Origin: Apoderus coryli
Taxonomy: Eukaryota; Arthropoda; Insecta; Coleoptera; Attelabidae
DNA length: 64,000 bases
Direction of reading: 5' to 3'
Assembly: GCA_911728435.2 (NCBI GenBank)
Contig: OU452211.1
Location: forward strand, 7,112,428-7,176,427
Below, piece after piece: positions 1-12,790 of the stretch. The notes beneath the pieces are model-generated. The model was not told the origin of the DNA and made no database searches. It saw only the letters and a list, made by a program, of their open reading frames with translations. A program made the position numbers and the translations under genes. Within the stretch, counting starts at the first letter, position 1. Every line of letters starts with the position of its first letter.

Positions 1-1378
1 ATTCGATAAGATAATTTTTTACTTTGTGGATATCCAAAATTTGATTGTCAATCTGACGTTTGATCATTTTCAATACAAAATGTATTAGTTTTAATCAAAC
101 AAATATTATTCATTTTTATTTAAAACTACAGTTGTTAAAAGTACAATTTCTAAATGTTACATTGGAAGAAGAGTTTGCTGAAGTTGACGGATTGTTAATT
201 TCCACTGTTGAAGAAATTCCTCGCATGGTATTGATTATTTCACCATGGCGTTCTTTGTTAATATTCAAGTACGGTTTAATTGAATTAGAGCTGCTATGTC
301 CTGTTATTTTTATTAATTGCTGTTAGGAATTCCTTTATTTGCCAAATGGCTAACTGCAGTTGATCTGTTCGAATGATTGGATATCTTTTTACACTTAGTA
401 TCCAAACCAATAGCTTGCGTGGATGATTTGGTCCACATATTGTGTTCTTGCCTACCGGGATATTGTCAAACCATGTGTCACTTTCGGATTTCCAGAAACG
501 ATTTGGTCGCAAGAATAGGCGATTTGAAGTAATATTTTTCCCCCTTTTGGACAATAATTTATGGAATAACCGAACAGGGCATGCACTTTCGTTTGCAATA
601 TTTGGAACAAGCCACTTACTATTTGTACAACTTTTCGATCCTCCTTGGCATGTTTTACTGAATATTGGATTTTATTCAATTCTGTTGGTTGGATTTCCAT
701 CGTTATTTTTCTCAATCGTGAAATAATCTATAAGGCAATCAGCTGGTTCACCACCTCGCCAAGCTAACTCAACAGCTACAATATCGTAATTTTTTTTTTT
801 GTAAACCTTCTGGTGTACATTCATCCCATAATCCAATGATTCTAGCCAAATCACTTGAACTCAAATTTGATGAACTGCATTTTCGTTTGTTTGGATCCTG
901 CTGTAATCTTTTACGTTTTGCATTTCTTGCATCTCGCGCATTTTTGAATATCACACTGGTTAACGGGTCGAATACAATTTTGAAGTCATTGAAGTATTTT
1001 TCCTGGAGTAGCCTACTCGTAGTATGCCAAATTGTTTTTACAGTTGCTTCTTTATATTCAGTTCCGTCAGTTTTTCTCATATTTACCGCATAATCTTTCA
1101 ATATATTAGCCAAATTATGCAAACTCGTTTCAGCATTCAGTTCGTATTCTCTGGTCGCACAAAACTCGAGAAATATTTTTCATACATATTTTTTTGATTT
1201 GATTGTATTTTTTGGTATATTATTAGATATAATATCATTAATTGCATCGTTAGATGCAATACCAAATCTTCGTGACATTTTTAAACCAGTTGTCAGTTTG
1301 ACATTTAATTAATTTTAATAAAAAAAACACCAAACTGAAAACACCACATGTAGGGTATTATCGCTGTAATCCAGAGGT
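1..1378 (-). mobile_element. Crypton element copy 1 (may extend past the window start)
   Basis: Nearly the same sequence recurs at 44059-44834, including non-coding flanks: both copies begin ATTCGATAAGATAATTTTTT and share the end GGTATTATCGCTGTAATCCAGAGGT. The left limit equals window position 1, so the true end may lie outside. No terminal inverted repeats are seen, as expected for Cryptons. After about 1378 the copies diverge but may match again around 1385-1403. Confidence 0.65.
116..1277 (-). pseudogene. Crypton-type tyrosine recombinase (DUF3504-like), broken
   Basis: Transposase relic of a Crypton DNA transposon, which moves by a tyrosine recombinase rather than a DDE enzyme. Read on the minus strand it starts MSRRFGIASNDAI (start codon at 1275-1277) and passes through a helical N-terminal core (LANILKDYAVNMRKTDG...). 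It then shows the catalytic landmarks in order: first Arg in ELAWRGGE, H-x-x-R in NHSNRST, GH in ITGHSSSNS, and the probable nucleophile Tyr in KPYLNINKERH. The C-terminus is a polar Asn/Cys/Ser/Phe-rich tail (NNCSFK, stop at 116-118). Pieces lie in different frames, and TGA replaces the Trp of KYVWKIF, which is intact in the copy near 44690. At least two frameshifts lie between 300 and 830. Assignment to DUF3504/Crypton comes from motif order and recalled family pattern, not a search. Confidence 0.75.
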
Positions 1379-1519
1379 TACTATATTTAGTAAAAATTAT
1401 CAATGGCAAGAGTGACTTGCAAAAAATATAGTCTGTTGCTATACGCAAATTAATCATTTTGTGACTGACAAATCGCATACGAACACAGGCATCTGCCTTG
1501 CATTGATTTCGTGTAACCT

Positions 1520-1976
1520 CAGCACGCAAAATGTTGTTTTTTTGTTAATTTATTTCAATGGCACTTGACTCAACCACATAATAATAGGACAAAATAGGTT
1601 TAGTAGTTCGACAGAGACACAACAACACAATATCTATACAGCGTTTTTCAAAAAGGTCGTCATATGGAGAAATTTTGTATTATTAAAATTAAATACAATC
1701 ATTTGTGTTATCTGTCAAAATTGATTCCTTTTTTGGCAAAAATTGGATTATTTTGGGGAATTAATAAAAACATCAATCATGTATGCCTTTCTTCTTCTTT
1801 TTATAAGTTTTTTGAAAGTCCCCTACATAATGTAATATTTTCCATATTTTTAAAAAGACAGTCAATTTTGCGGGAGTCTGCATGATTTTTCATCTAATTT
1901 GAAGCAGACACTCAAATTTTATTTAAATTTAATAACAAAAAAATTTCCAATATGTGCGGGTTTTGGAAAAACGCTG
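1520..1976. mobile_element. Inverted-repeat (MITE-like) element, copy A, plus upstream repeat
   Basis: The element at 1639-1976 starts CAGCGTTTTTCAAAAAG and ends with the inverse GGAAAAACGCTG. The repeat arms include CATATGG.GAAATTTT and a TTATTAAA.TTAAAT block. It is AT-rich, non-coding and looks like a Tc1/mariner-type non-autonomous element; a TA lies to the left (1637-1638). The 120 bases before it (1520-1640: GCACGCAAAATGTTGTTT... TAGTAGTTCG) recur as a direct repeat at 2056-2165, in front of copy B, so the unit is larger than the TIR element alone. Confidence 0.5.
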
Positions 1977-2330
1977 AATATATTTACCCGAATTTTGGTA
2001 TACGACAAAATGAAATTGGATTATGCCCAATGGACTTTCTCTTTTAGTATATTTAAGCACGCAAAATGTTGTTTGTTTTTTTAATTTATTTCAATGGCGC
2101 TTGACGTGACCACACAATAATAGGGCAAAATAGGTTTAGTAGTTCGAGACCGACACAACAACACAATTTTTCAAAAAGTCCGCATCACACGTACAGACCA
2201 CGGTACCAAACACTGCCCACAACTTTAAAATTAAATTATTTTCATGGTTGGCATATTGTATGTTAAGAATTTTGTTGTGTTGTAATGTTGACTGTATATT
2301 TGTTTTTAATTGTGAACGCTGGATAAGGTC

Positions 2331-2360
2331 CTGATGAAGTTTAAGCATATTAAACGAAAC
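2331..2360 (+). ncRNA. Degenerate hammerhead-like motif
   Basis: CTGATGA, then A, then a GTTTAA/TTAAAC hairpin, then GAAAC. This is the same layout as the better motifs at 3298, 38137 and 39489. The bases after GAAAC (GTTGGC) give no proper cleavage triplet or stem III, so I expect it to be inactive. It sits in the 235-bp insertion at 2188-2422. Confidence 0.3.
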
Positions 2361-3297
2361 GTTGGCTGAAATCTAGCATGTTTTATTGTATGTCCTGCAC
2401 CGGCAAATTGAAACTTAGATCATATGGGAAATTTTTTTATTATTAAATTTAAATAAAATTTGAGTTTTGACCTGTTTCTGCGTTAAACTGGGTGGAAAAT
2501 TATGCAGACTCGCGTGCTAAAATAATTTCTGTTATCTGTCAAAATTGACCCCTTTTTTTGCAAAAATTGAATTATTTAGGGGAATTTCAAAATAAAACTT
2601 ATTTAAAGAAGTTGTTTCTACTGCCATTTTATGTCAGAGTACAAAATTTGAGCCAGTTACGATGAAGTTAATTTTTTTACAGTTTTTAGCAAATAAAACA
2701 CAAACTTTAAACAATCTATACTTCATCTAACACATAGTAACGTCTTAGTTAGTAAATTACTTACTTTCTAGCACTATTTTCTTATGCCTTTATGCTTTTG
2801 TTCTTTTTTGAATAAGTGTTTTTGAAATTCCCCTAAATAATGTCCTTTTTGCCATATTTTTGCAAAAACAGTCAATTTTGACAGATAAAAGAAATCATTA
2901 ACGTCCGAGCCTGTATGATTTTTCATCCAATTTGAAGCAGAATCTAATGCCAAACTCAAATTTTATTTAAACTTAATAATAAAAAAGTTATGAATAATAA
3001 AAGACGTCGACTCCACAATACGAACCTTGTAATTAAAAGTGTGAAAAAATGTTAAAAAAATGAAGTCGTGAAATAAAATTTCCTAATTTTGATTTTTTCA
3101 ATAAACTCCGCATAAGAATGCGTAAAAACCGCGACAAATCTGAAACCAATGTTTATAATAATTATGTTATAATAGAACTTTTAAAATTTAAAATTTTTTT
3201 TTGTCCTTTTTCGTTTCACAATGTGACCTATATAATTAGAATTATTTTATTATGAACTTATGTTCACCATTGCAGCAATGTCTCTGTATTTGTAATT

Positions 3298-3339
3298 GCC
3301 ACTGATGATGAGATCTTTCAATCTCGAAACATGTATGGT
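3298..3339 (+). ncRNA. Hammerhead ribozyme-like motif (type I layout)
   Basis: Stem I GCCA/TGGT (last pair G-U) encloses the core CTGATGA (3302-3308). One extra T follows, then stem II GAGAT-loop-ATCTC (3310-3325), GAAA (3326-3329), a very short stem III (AC-AT-GT) and cleavage triplet GTA (3333-3335). Stems I and II differ in sequence from the motifs at 38137 and 39489 but still pair, which supports a real fold. It sits in an insertion whose ends carry an inverted ACGAACCTTGTAATTAAAA-type repeat (3018 and 3352). Penelope-like elements are known to carry such ribozymes; that origin is inferred. The extra base before stem II departs from the textbook consensus. Confidence 0.5.
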
Positions 3340-3786
3340 TTAATATTTTAATTACAAAAGGTTCGTATGTGTGAAGACTCCTCGCCACTATGGAAAAATT
3401 CCCATATGATGCGGACTTTTTGCAAAACGCTGTAGGTATATGAATAAATTGAGGTCTATCGAATTTTGGTATAGGACAAAATGAAATTTGATTATGTCTA
3501 ATGGGCTTTCTGTTTTGGTATATTTAATTCCATGTAATCCATTTAGTGGTGTGCCAATGATTGAAGAAATTTATTTAATTTGGGGAAATGCGGTTTGCTA
3601 GAAAATTCGTATAAGAGGATTATGGTAACTTTCAGTTAATTAAGGAGGTTTGGTAAATGTAGCGTGAGGTTTTGTTTTGCTTGTGCTTTTATTATAACTC
3701 AAAATAATTGCTATACGAACTGTATATAGTGTTACACCTGAATTTAGTACTTTATGTTTCATCGTCATTTAAGTTTCATCATTTTG

Positions 3787-3914
3787 TAAACTCTTCTCAA
3801 CTTTAACTGTTAATAAACTTAGTCTATTTAAACTTGGTATTCGGTGTTTCAATCTTTTAGATAATGTCCTTATTTTCAATGCCCTCGTAGTTCACGTTAA
3901 ACCTAAACGTGACA
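3787..3914 (+). repeat. LTR-like fragment, relative of the solo LTR at 31969
   Basis: About 128 bases match 32042-32167 at roughly 95 percent by eye. They include TTAATAAACTT (a possible polyadenylation signal) and the end AACGTGACA. Bases further left do not match; a TGTTACAC at 3730 might be a diverged left end. Confidence 0.5.
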
Positions 3915-6070
3915 ATATTTGTTTATAAGCGATAAATATTTAAACCTTTCGCATTGTTTATTTTGTAAGACGCTTAATACTTTTCTTTGACACTAATTAC
4001 TAATCAGTATTATAGTTGCTTACTTTACATGTTAATGTAAATGTAAAGTTCTCGATTTCGATGATACATTCAGTTTCTTGATGGTGCTCTTATGCTCTAA
4101 TATTAGAAGTACATATTCAAAACATGTATACAAAAAAACTTAATTTTTACAATTTCACCAGTTAGGTAGTTTCTAATTTTTGAATAAAGTGGTTCGTTTG
4201 TTACGTTAGTTTATGACGCGTTTTTTCTCTGAATAAAAATGCACTTAAATATGTCGTTTCTATATTTATTTCTCTAACCAATTCTTTCCAATTTCAATTA
4301 TACTTGTCAGCATAATATTGTGTATACTTGAATAAGGATTACAGATATGTCGGTTTTCGGAAATCATTCATCATCACTATAAATATATAATTTCTATTAT
4401 CCAAACAAAAATGTTGTAAACAATCATAAATTTAGTCTATTTTCTGTGTAAAATTATAAAAATAAAACATTAAATCGAAAATAAAGTAAATTATAGATAG
4501 ACACACACACATAGTTTCGTTGTTTTATTTTCTTTTAGATGTGGTGGAACTGAAATTTTTAAACTAAAAGTCTGCAATCAAATAATTTTCTCATACTAGT
4601 ATGGAGACAGTTGGAATCAGATTAAGCAATTAAAGCTTGTCTCAAAAGTTTACTGAGTTTCGTTGAGGATTCTTATTATTTAGAAGGAATAAAAAAACTT
4701 AGCAACAAATAAATGTATCGAACTAAAACGAGAAAAAATATGGTTTGCTCTTAAAGTGTTTCAATTTACGAGGAATCACACGCAAATTTTATTTAGAAAT
4801 AATAAAATGAACTAAAACTTGTTTATCAAATGTTCAAAATGTTGTCCTTGCTTTTATTGGCAATAGGTCCTGGTAGAATAAAATCGTCTTTATTTGATAT
4901 GCGCTGTTTTCGGGTTTATAAGGATTAATAATGGCATTTATTGTCCAACAGCAAGAAACCAATTACAGGACAAATTATCTTGATATAAAATTAAATATTG
5001 ACCATATACAAAAATTAAGTATAATAGCCTCAGTAATTGAAGCAAAGAAAAAAAAAATAAAAACAACAACATAATAAACAATATCAAATAATACTTGAAT
5101 ATAGGTAAGGAGATAATAAAATAACAAACTAATAAAATAACAAAAAATTACCATAAGCATAATATTATGCAGTTCATCAAAATGAGACGATGAAGTTATA
5201 TATTCCAGAGAACAGAACAGAACAGAAAGAAGAGTTTAGCCAGAACGGCATTCAGTTTTAATTGAGGTTTTGTACGCAAAGGTTTACCAGCTAAAATTTA
5301 ATCTGACAGTGTCAAATGATAAATAATAGTTGTTTTGTTGAAAGAGGTAATGTGTAGGTCGGTACGTGTATTTTTGAATTGCAAAGCTAAAATGCATAAG
5401 ATACGATACGATCTCTCTGGGTGGTTGTTTTTTGATAATCCATTCTGGAGTAAAGAAATCGTTGGGACTATGTGACAATTCCAATGTTTGAGAACTTGCG
5501 CTGTGGGTCACCCTGTATCCATAAGGGTTACGTTTGCCAGATTAAGTAGAATAACTGTTAAACAAAATCGATCTATCCCTATTAGGCAATCCAATAACAA
5601 TAAATTTTATAACTTGTCTTGACTGTTAATAAATAAACATTCTGTAAGTTACGTCTCGCGTATATTTACCCATATTTGGATCTGTTTTCACCAGTTTAGG
5701 TAGGTGCCACACATAATACTTTTACTTTATGTTGTAAAATTATAGTAAGTAGTAACGAATAAATCTTAATATATGAATCCGGTGATATTATCTAACTCCG
5801 CTATATAAGGCAACTTGTTTCCAACGTAACGTTTTCATCTCATAACAGGTATCTATAACAGTGATTACTGGGTCTTACTGTCACATACGGAAAAAGACAA
5901 ATTAGTAAAATGATTGTAACAAATATATATTGTACATGATGTCCCACAAATCAGACCAGATGTATGTTTCAGGATAAGCCTAATCCAACTAAAGTGGTTC
6001 GCGGGTTTTTTGGGAAAAATTTCTTATGTGGCAACTGTACCTTTAAAGAATGGTAAATTCTGTTTGGAAC
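3915..6070. other. No gene recognised
   Basis: AT-rich DNA with only short chance ORFs. It holds a (CA)n run at 4500-4513, a 55-base segment at 4168-4222 that recurs at 7261-7315, and a CACCCTGTA element end at 5507-5515. Confidence 0.5.
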
Positions 6071-6079
6071 ATGTAAGGA

Positions 6080-6440
6080 TAATATCAGTAAATTCAAATA
6101 AAACCCGATAATATTGCAAATAATTGAATTTAATCCGATCAATACAACAGCTTTTTTCTATATTCGACTATTCTCTAACAATATAATCATCTAACTAACT
6201 TAAAGATCAGTTCTCTTTCGACATCCAAATTAAAACTTGTACATTGAGCCTTTTTTAAAATATCAGACGTTGACATATTTAGAGAGTTAACATAAACAAA
6301 AACCAAACAGAAAGGGCAGTGTCCTCACTGTTTAGGAATCTTGCGTCATATGATATAATGATTGAAATATAACTAATAACACATTAAGTATAATAGGAAG
6401 TGTGTTAAAATAAACAAGTTGCAGGTCATCGAATATATTT
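6080..6440 (+). repeat. Dispersed repeat, inverted relative at 13865-14220
   Basis: The block from ACCCGATAATATTGCAAATA through CACTGTTTAGG to TAATAGGAAGTGTGTT is found again in reverse complement at 13865-14220. The match covers about 350 bases with scattered differences. No ORF is shared. An old transposable-element fragment is the simplest reading; the class is unknown. Confidence 0.55.
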
Positions 6441-6494
6441 TTGCAGGTATGTTTAGACCTATACTACAATTTGTTTGGTGAAGTAACAAAAACA

Positions 6495-6656
6495 AACAAA
6501 TGTTGTCGGATCATACTTCATCAAGACAATGCTAGTGCTAACACATCTCGCTGTACGGTCCTGATTTTTCACCCAATGATCAAGAATAAATTGCGCGGAG
6601 AACGATTTATGTCGCCAGAAGATGCCGTAGTTGAATTCCACGAAGTTCGCATGTAA
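6495..6656 (+). pseudogene. mariner transposase relic (internally deleted)
   Basis: The reading KTNKCCRIILHQDNASANTS contains the second catalytic Asp block of mariner transposases (HxDNASxHTS). It jumps straight to IKNKLRGERFMSPEDAV, which in the family lies after the third catalytic Asp. The SPDLAPxD segment is therefore missing. No TIRs seen; a fossil. Confidence 0.6.
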
Positions 6657-6659
6657 AAG

Positions 6660-9600
6660 GGTGAAAATATAAGAATGAACACCGATATTTTCCTACTCTG
6701 TTCTATGCTTAAATGTCTTGCAGGCTGTTATTCTGTACTGAATGGTCTCTGTTGCTAACCACACTGTTATAAAAAATAAATTCCATTCTGACAAGATAAT
6801 TGAAAAAATCAACAACTGTTTAGTCACAGCAATTTTATAAACAATTAACTATTTCACACAGATTTTTTTTAGTTATTTAAAAAAAATACTAAACATAACG
6901 TTGCATGGTGTTTTGAATAATATGACCTTCCTCATTTTCACACTTAGCTTAGTCAATTATACAAAAAAAATTATGTGCAGCCAAAGCAATTTTCTAAGCG
7001 GTTGATAATTGTTGTTAGAGAAATAAATTATTGCGTAAATTTCATGTTTTTATTATTTTTCTAAGTAATTAGACCAAGTGTCTAGCGAAAACATAAACTA
7101 GGCTAACGAATTGCGTGATTATTAATGATTAGGCGTGAGTCATGAGTTTACTGTCTCGCACAAGGAAAGTATTGTGAACGCGCTAAAAAAATATATAATA
7201 AAGACGGATATAACCCAAGTTCCTTGAGACGATTTTCAGATGGAAGTCTGGCAATTTTTTTTTTCTAATTTTTGAATAAAGTGGTTAGTTTCTTACGTTA
7301 GTTTATTGCGTTACGCAGGTCGTATATTTTTGAGTATATTATGTTTTGTCGGGAAAGTTTTGAGGCGACACAACCGATTTTTTTAAAGAAGTGAGCGTTG
7401 GGAAAGTGTTACAACGTGAAAATAGCTATTTGCTTACTTAGGGAGGAAAGTGTCTCTTTTCCTACCCTGTACCCAGTGTTGAAAATATAATAAATAAACC
7501 CTTTTTCGGATCACCCGCGTTAACAAAGATATGTAGATTAATCAAGTATCATAAAAGTCATATTGCAAATCATGACAGGTACTACTACTCAGCAGAAATT
7601 GCAACAACAACATCCCTCCACCATTTCTTTTAATTGCAATACGAATAACATACCCATCCACCGAATTCCCGTCTCCAATTTACTTCAGCAATGTCAAAAA
7701 TTGTACATTTAATTTTTATAATAAAATTTTTAATTTATGGGAACGAAAAGTGCCAATTTCAACCCTGAAATGAGGGAGGAAAGCTCAATTTTCAAAGGAA
7801 AAAAAAATCTTTCCTCGACAAAAATTATCTGCGAGCTTTCGTTTTCGATATACAGGAAGTTTTGAGAAAAAAGTCGTTACTGAATATACTGGGTAACATC
7901 CCAAGCCACAACTTATGTAATTTTAAAACACAAGTTTAAGTAAAAAATACGTTTAATGATTAGTCAAGATCTTCCCAAAAATCCCCTAAAAACCACCCCC
8001 TACGTAAATTAAATAGCATCCCCATGTAGTATTCAAGTTTGATGCCTCTGAAAATCAATCTCACAAATGTTGTCAGTTATCGCTGATAGTTTATTGAAAA
8101 TCTTCGTGAGGCAGCAAAAATGTATCGAGAGCGTTACACCCTCAGTGCATTGATTGATGGTGAAATGAATTTTAGGACATTCGGTATACGTAAGAAACCT
8201 TCTTAGTTTTTTTTCATTTATTTTACTCACGCGTGTGTGCCGATAGACGCGTCCTTGTGTGTCCTCAATTGAAGTGAAAAGTATTTAATTAATTTTCATC
8301 CTAACGGCTAATTTCACTAAGTGCCTTTCGCAATTGAGTTATTTTGGTTATATTGCGAAGAAGTGCATCAATTGTGTTACCCACTGAATATTGGGGATTG
8401 TTCATCATAATTGTTTGTTTACTGCAACTTGTACCAGCAAATAAATGGACGATACGAAGCTTGTGTAGAGCATGGTGGAGCTGTACAAAACTAAAATTAT
8501 GGGGTGGTTTTTAGTAGATGATTTTCTCGTAGGTGAAGGTTATTCAAATATTCTTGGGGAGGTTCTTCCTATTGATTAACTATATTTTTTACTTACATTT
8601 GCATCTTTAAAAATACAAAAAATGTTAAGAGAAACTTATTTTTTTTATTTATTTTTTTTAATGAAATAGTCGATACTGCTGTGGACGTCCAAATTATTTT
8701 ATTAAATTTGTTATACAGTGTCACATACAAAGTGTGGATGATATAGGGAATTTTTTCTATAGCATTTAATTGAACTTTTAATTATGCCATGTGTTTGTGT
8801 CAAAAGATGTCAAAGGAAGGTATTTTACTTTTTTATCCATGTACCAATTTGTAGCCTTCTGGTGAGATTTGTACGTATTTTCTATTTTTTCGAAATTTAA
8901 TTTAAATAATAATTTAAAATTATATTTTCAAAATGTTTAAGTTACAAATTATTGCAATTTTACATCAACCAACAACAAGGGGTATTTTTGTTAAATAAGA
9001 TTTGGTTTTTTATGAAAAAAAAAACAGTGTTAGGCATAACATTTTGAAAATATAATAATTATAATTACCGGAAAATGTTTGATTAATTTTTGAAATTTCG
9101 AATACACTTATTTTTGAAAAAATAGAAAAAATAAAAAAATTGCACCAATTGCGGACTTTCTGTGTGACCCTGTACATTTATTTTTGCCTTGTTGTTTTAA
9201 TCTAAAAATGGTTGGTTGTTAAATTTTTAACAGTGATTTCATTACTTATGTGAACCTTTTGTGTGATTGTTAGTTGAAGATGGTCATGGACCGTTTAATT
9301 CAAAGTTAAAAATCTACACAATAATTTTTTTATAAATAATTCCAACAAATATCGAGTTTATTCTCTATTAATTTATTTTAGTCGTCATAATATGTGGTTG
9401 ACACATTTCACAGGAATTTTTTCCTATTTTCGGTGCAGCCGCCACAAGCAACCATATGCCATAAATATTTGGTTGTTATTGTGTGTAATATGGTTGGTTT
9501 ATTTTGAGTAATTTATGTGTCTACATGAGAGGGAGAATATTTATTTAGCATTTTAACATCATAATGGCGTGTGAATCATTATGTATATGAGGTCTATTAA

Positions 9601-12000
9601 TAAGGATTTATGCAAAATGTGAGTGCAAAATAAATGTGTTACATGCACATACGCTGAAAACCAAAAATTTAGTCTAGATTTGCTGCTCTTTCTTAAAATA
9701 AAAAGAAAGTAACAAATCCAATATCAAAAGTGAAGAAAACAGTACAAAATAGAATGTGCTCTTTTTGGACACCCTGTATTGTATATGTGCAAATGGAAGC
9801 TACAGGTGCGGTATGAGAATTGATGAGTCTACCAATTAAGGCATTGTTTTGATTATTTTTATTGTGTTTCAATATCATAGTCCAATCTTAGTGTATCACA
9901 GTTTTTCCACCGCGGCTCCAAATTCTTCAAGCCCTCATCAAAAATAGATTATGCAGCGAAACCTGCAAAATACTTAATCGTGGAAGTCAATGTGACTCAA
10001 ACTTTGATTTGCGATCCCAAAAAAAAAATGGTCACCATGACATTTTCTGCCGATGGGACCGGTTATGCCTTCTTCGAAGGGGAAAGTCCACTTCAACTGC
10101 TGTTAGTAGAAGACACATAGCTTTTATATGTTTATTGTGGCGCGGATCGGTAATTCGGGTATTTCGCTACGATTTAAAATTCTAAACATGAATAATCACT
10201 CACTGCGTGAATGAAAAAAATCTTATCAAAAATATGAAACAGTCTGAACAATAATAGAAATAATATAAAAACATGTTTATGTGAGGATATTACTTTTTGA
10301 CCCCTTTATTTTCTTGTAAATATGACAATCACGTTTTGAACTATCTTTTTTGAATAATAAAATTCCTTTTAACATATTGTGGCTTATACTAAATTTCTCA
10401 TTAATATATTAATTAATCCTTAGTATATTGAAAAATAATTAGTTCTTTATTCAAATTGTAAAATTAATCAACTTTTTCCAAATTAACAATAGTATATTGT
10501 CCAACGAACATGAAATGACATATACTTCCTACGAGTATGATCGTTTGCAAATCATACGAGTAGGAAATGGTCATTTCATGTGAGTTTCACACTATACTTA
10601 ATTTTTAGGAAAATATTTGTTTTTCGAAAGTTACCCATACTCGCCCTGTTGGCGTAAGGGTAAATACGATGAGTTAAAAGTAAAAGTAAATTGACTAACT
10701 AGGTGTTGTTAAACTATATTCACTATCACTGTTTTTCATTATATAAATAGCTTTGAAACCTTCAAAATTAGCGAAATAATTTAATAATAATAATGAACTG
10801 TAGATTTGGTTTAATCGTATTGTCGGCGTTGCTATGGTGATTTTTCATAACCGATGCTACTTTTGTCATTAACAGGAAATTTACACTTATTATTATTATT
10901 TATTTAAATGAAAAACAGCATTACAATGTAGATACTCTATTTTCAAATTATGATTGAACATATTATATTAAAGGCATTTAAAGACAGTCGTAGAAAAAAT
11001 ATTTTGCAATATTAAAAATGAATTTGTAACTTTAACATTTTTAAAACATAATTTTAAATTAACGAAACATTTTTAATAAATTTTTAAAGTTTTTTAAAAA
11101 AACCGAATAAGCTTAGTTAAGAAAAAATAAAAAATTGTCCCAGACGGCTCAAAATTGGTATATGGTAAACAATTAAAATACTAACAACTCTTTCTTTTAA
11201 TATTTTTTGATATTTTAAAGAATAAGTCCCTTTTCTGAAATTTATCTGAAAAAATGTCAACTTTGACTGGTCAGGAAAGTCATTTGACTGCATCAATTTT
11301 TAAAGCAAAAACCCAAGCCAGAATTAAAATGTTAAGGAATGTTATGATAATAATAAAAATACCTTATTTTTATAAACACGTTTTTTATTGCAATTAACGT
11401 ACCACTTTCCACAAAATGTTTATTATTTTTTATTTTACATTTACTCTCCACTTTTTCATCATATAAAAAAATAGAAATCTATACTAAAATCTCTTGAGTT
11501 CGTTGATGGGCAAAATTGAGACCATCACCAAATGACGAAGTATCAGATATCATAAAAGTTAGTAATGTTTAACTTTTCGTTAAATGAAACCTTATTAAAT
11601 TGAACACCCTGTATGTTGCCGGAATTTGTTCTATGTATGTTTAAAAAAATATAAATAAATAAAAAGTATTTTTAACTGTGTTAATTTTCAATAATTTAGT
11701 CATAATAAGTAGGTAACATTCATCATATAAAGTCATCACGTTCAACGTACTTCCCATGAGATCATCATGTTAATAAAATTATGGCACATTTGTGTTCATA
11801 AACAATTTTTAGTTTGAATCATTACCCACTTTATTTTTAAAATTCCTGTTACGTGGGCGTAACCAAATAAAAAGTTGGAAAATAATAAATATTTTCGAAA
11901 ATCATGATTAGATCTAAGGACGGATGCAACATCCCCAAAGAATTACGGGAGCAAACAATGACAGAAGAGAAAAGAACAGGTCGAAATTACACATTCTATA
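6660..12000. other. No gene recognised
   Basis: AT-rich, with long T and A runs and stop codons in all frames. Only element traces are visible: the repeat at 7261-7315, a CACCCTGTA end at 9772 and another at 11606, and an ATTATTATTATTTATTTAAAT block at 10891, which may be a minus-strand LINE 3' tail. Confidence 0.5.
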
Positions 12001-12019
12001 TCTAGACAACTAAGTCCTT

Positions 12020-12790
12020 TTCCTGCTCTATGTCAATGATCTACCAGCAAATATCACGCATGGTCATGTCTATATCTACGCTGACGATACCACGATTTTG
12101 CTGTCTGACAAAAATCTCGAGGCACTGAAACTTAAAATTAATCAAACCCTCAATGAATTTCACACAGGTGTCGGAAAACCCGCCTAATAATAAACTATAA
12201 TAAAACAAAGACCCTAAACTTCAGTAGGCATATTTTAATGTAAACTTCGAAAACAATCAGTTAGCTTTTTCAGATTCAGCTAGCCTATTGGGAGTGATAG
12301 TAGATCCGACGTTGAGCTGGGCGGAACATGTTGAGAGATTATGTGGCAAATTAAATAAAAACTTATTTGTGTTACATTCCTTGAAGAGGTTTATGTGCGT
12401 TAGGTCGTTGCTCTCGGTTTACTATGCTATGATTTACGCAGCAATTGCATATAATATAGTGGTCTGGGGTAGGTGCACTGAAGCTCTCAGAATTTTTATT
12501 CAATCAATCCGATGTATTTTTGGCATTCCCTATAGAGGCAGCTGTCGGGAGGCATTTAGAGCCAATAAATTACTCACCGTCTGATATTTTTAAAAGCAAA
12601 CATCTGACTCCCACCTGTGGCAGTAGTCATGATTATCCAACCAGAGGAAGATATAGGTTGTACTTACCGCGTCCTAAGTTTGAATTCTATAAGAAGTCAC
12701 CATCATATGCGGGCTGTTTCTTTTACAATTTACTTCCTGAGGACTTAAGGACCTGTCAGACTGAGAGAAGATTTAAGTATGAACTCTAAA
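12020..12790 (+). pseudogene. Non-LTR retrotransposon reverse transcriptase, C-terminal part, broken
   Basis: 12020-12187 reads FLLYVNDLPANITHGHVYIYADDTTILL, with the polymerase motif YADD. After a break, 12282-12584 gives the post-RT thumb region (LLGVIVDPTLSWAEHVE). From 12520 another frame gives HDYPTRGRYRLYLPRP and FFYNLLPEDLR, the usual LINE C-terminal pattern. An internal deletion and frameshifts mean no function is left. The region before the YADD block is missing (5' truncation is common). Jockey/CR1-like by motif only. Confidence 0.7.

Larger units (their letters stand above)
2166..3432. mobile_element. Inverted-repeat element copy B with two nested insertions
   Basis: Same family as copy A. 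The left arm starts near TTTTTCAAAAAGTCCGCATCA (2166-2187). The right arm ends CCCATATGATGCGGACTTTT...CAAAACGCTG at 3432, followed by TA. Comparing arms exposes two insertions. One (2188-2422) splits GCATCA|TATGGG of the left arm with ATCA repeated on both sides. The other (about 2988-3395) splits the right arm between AATAATAAAAAA and ATTCCCATATG. Long inverted arms (about 2425-2600 against 2810-2990) share CTGTCAAAATTGA and AGGGGAATTTC. No gene. Confidence 0.5.
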
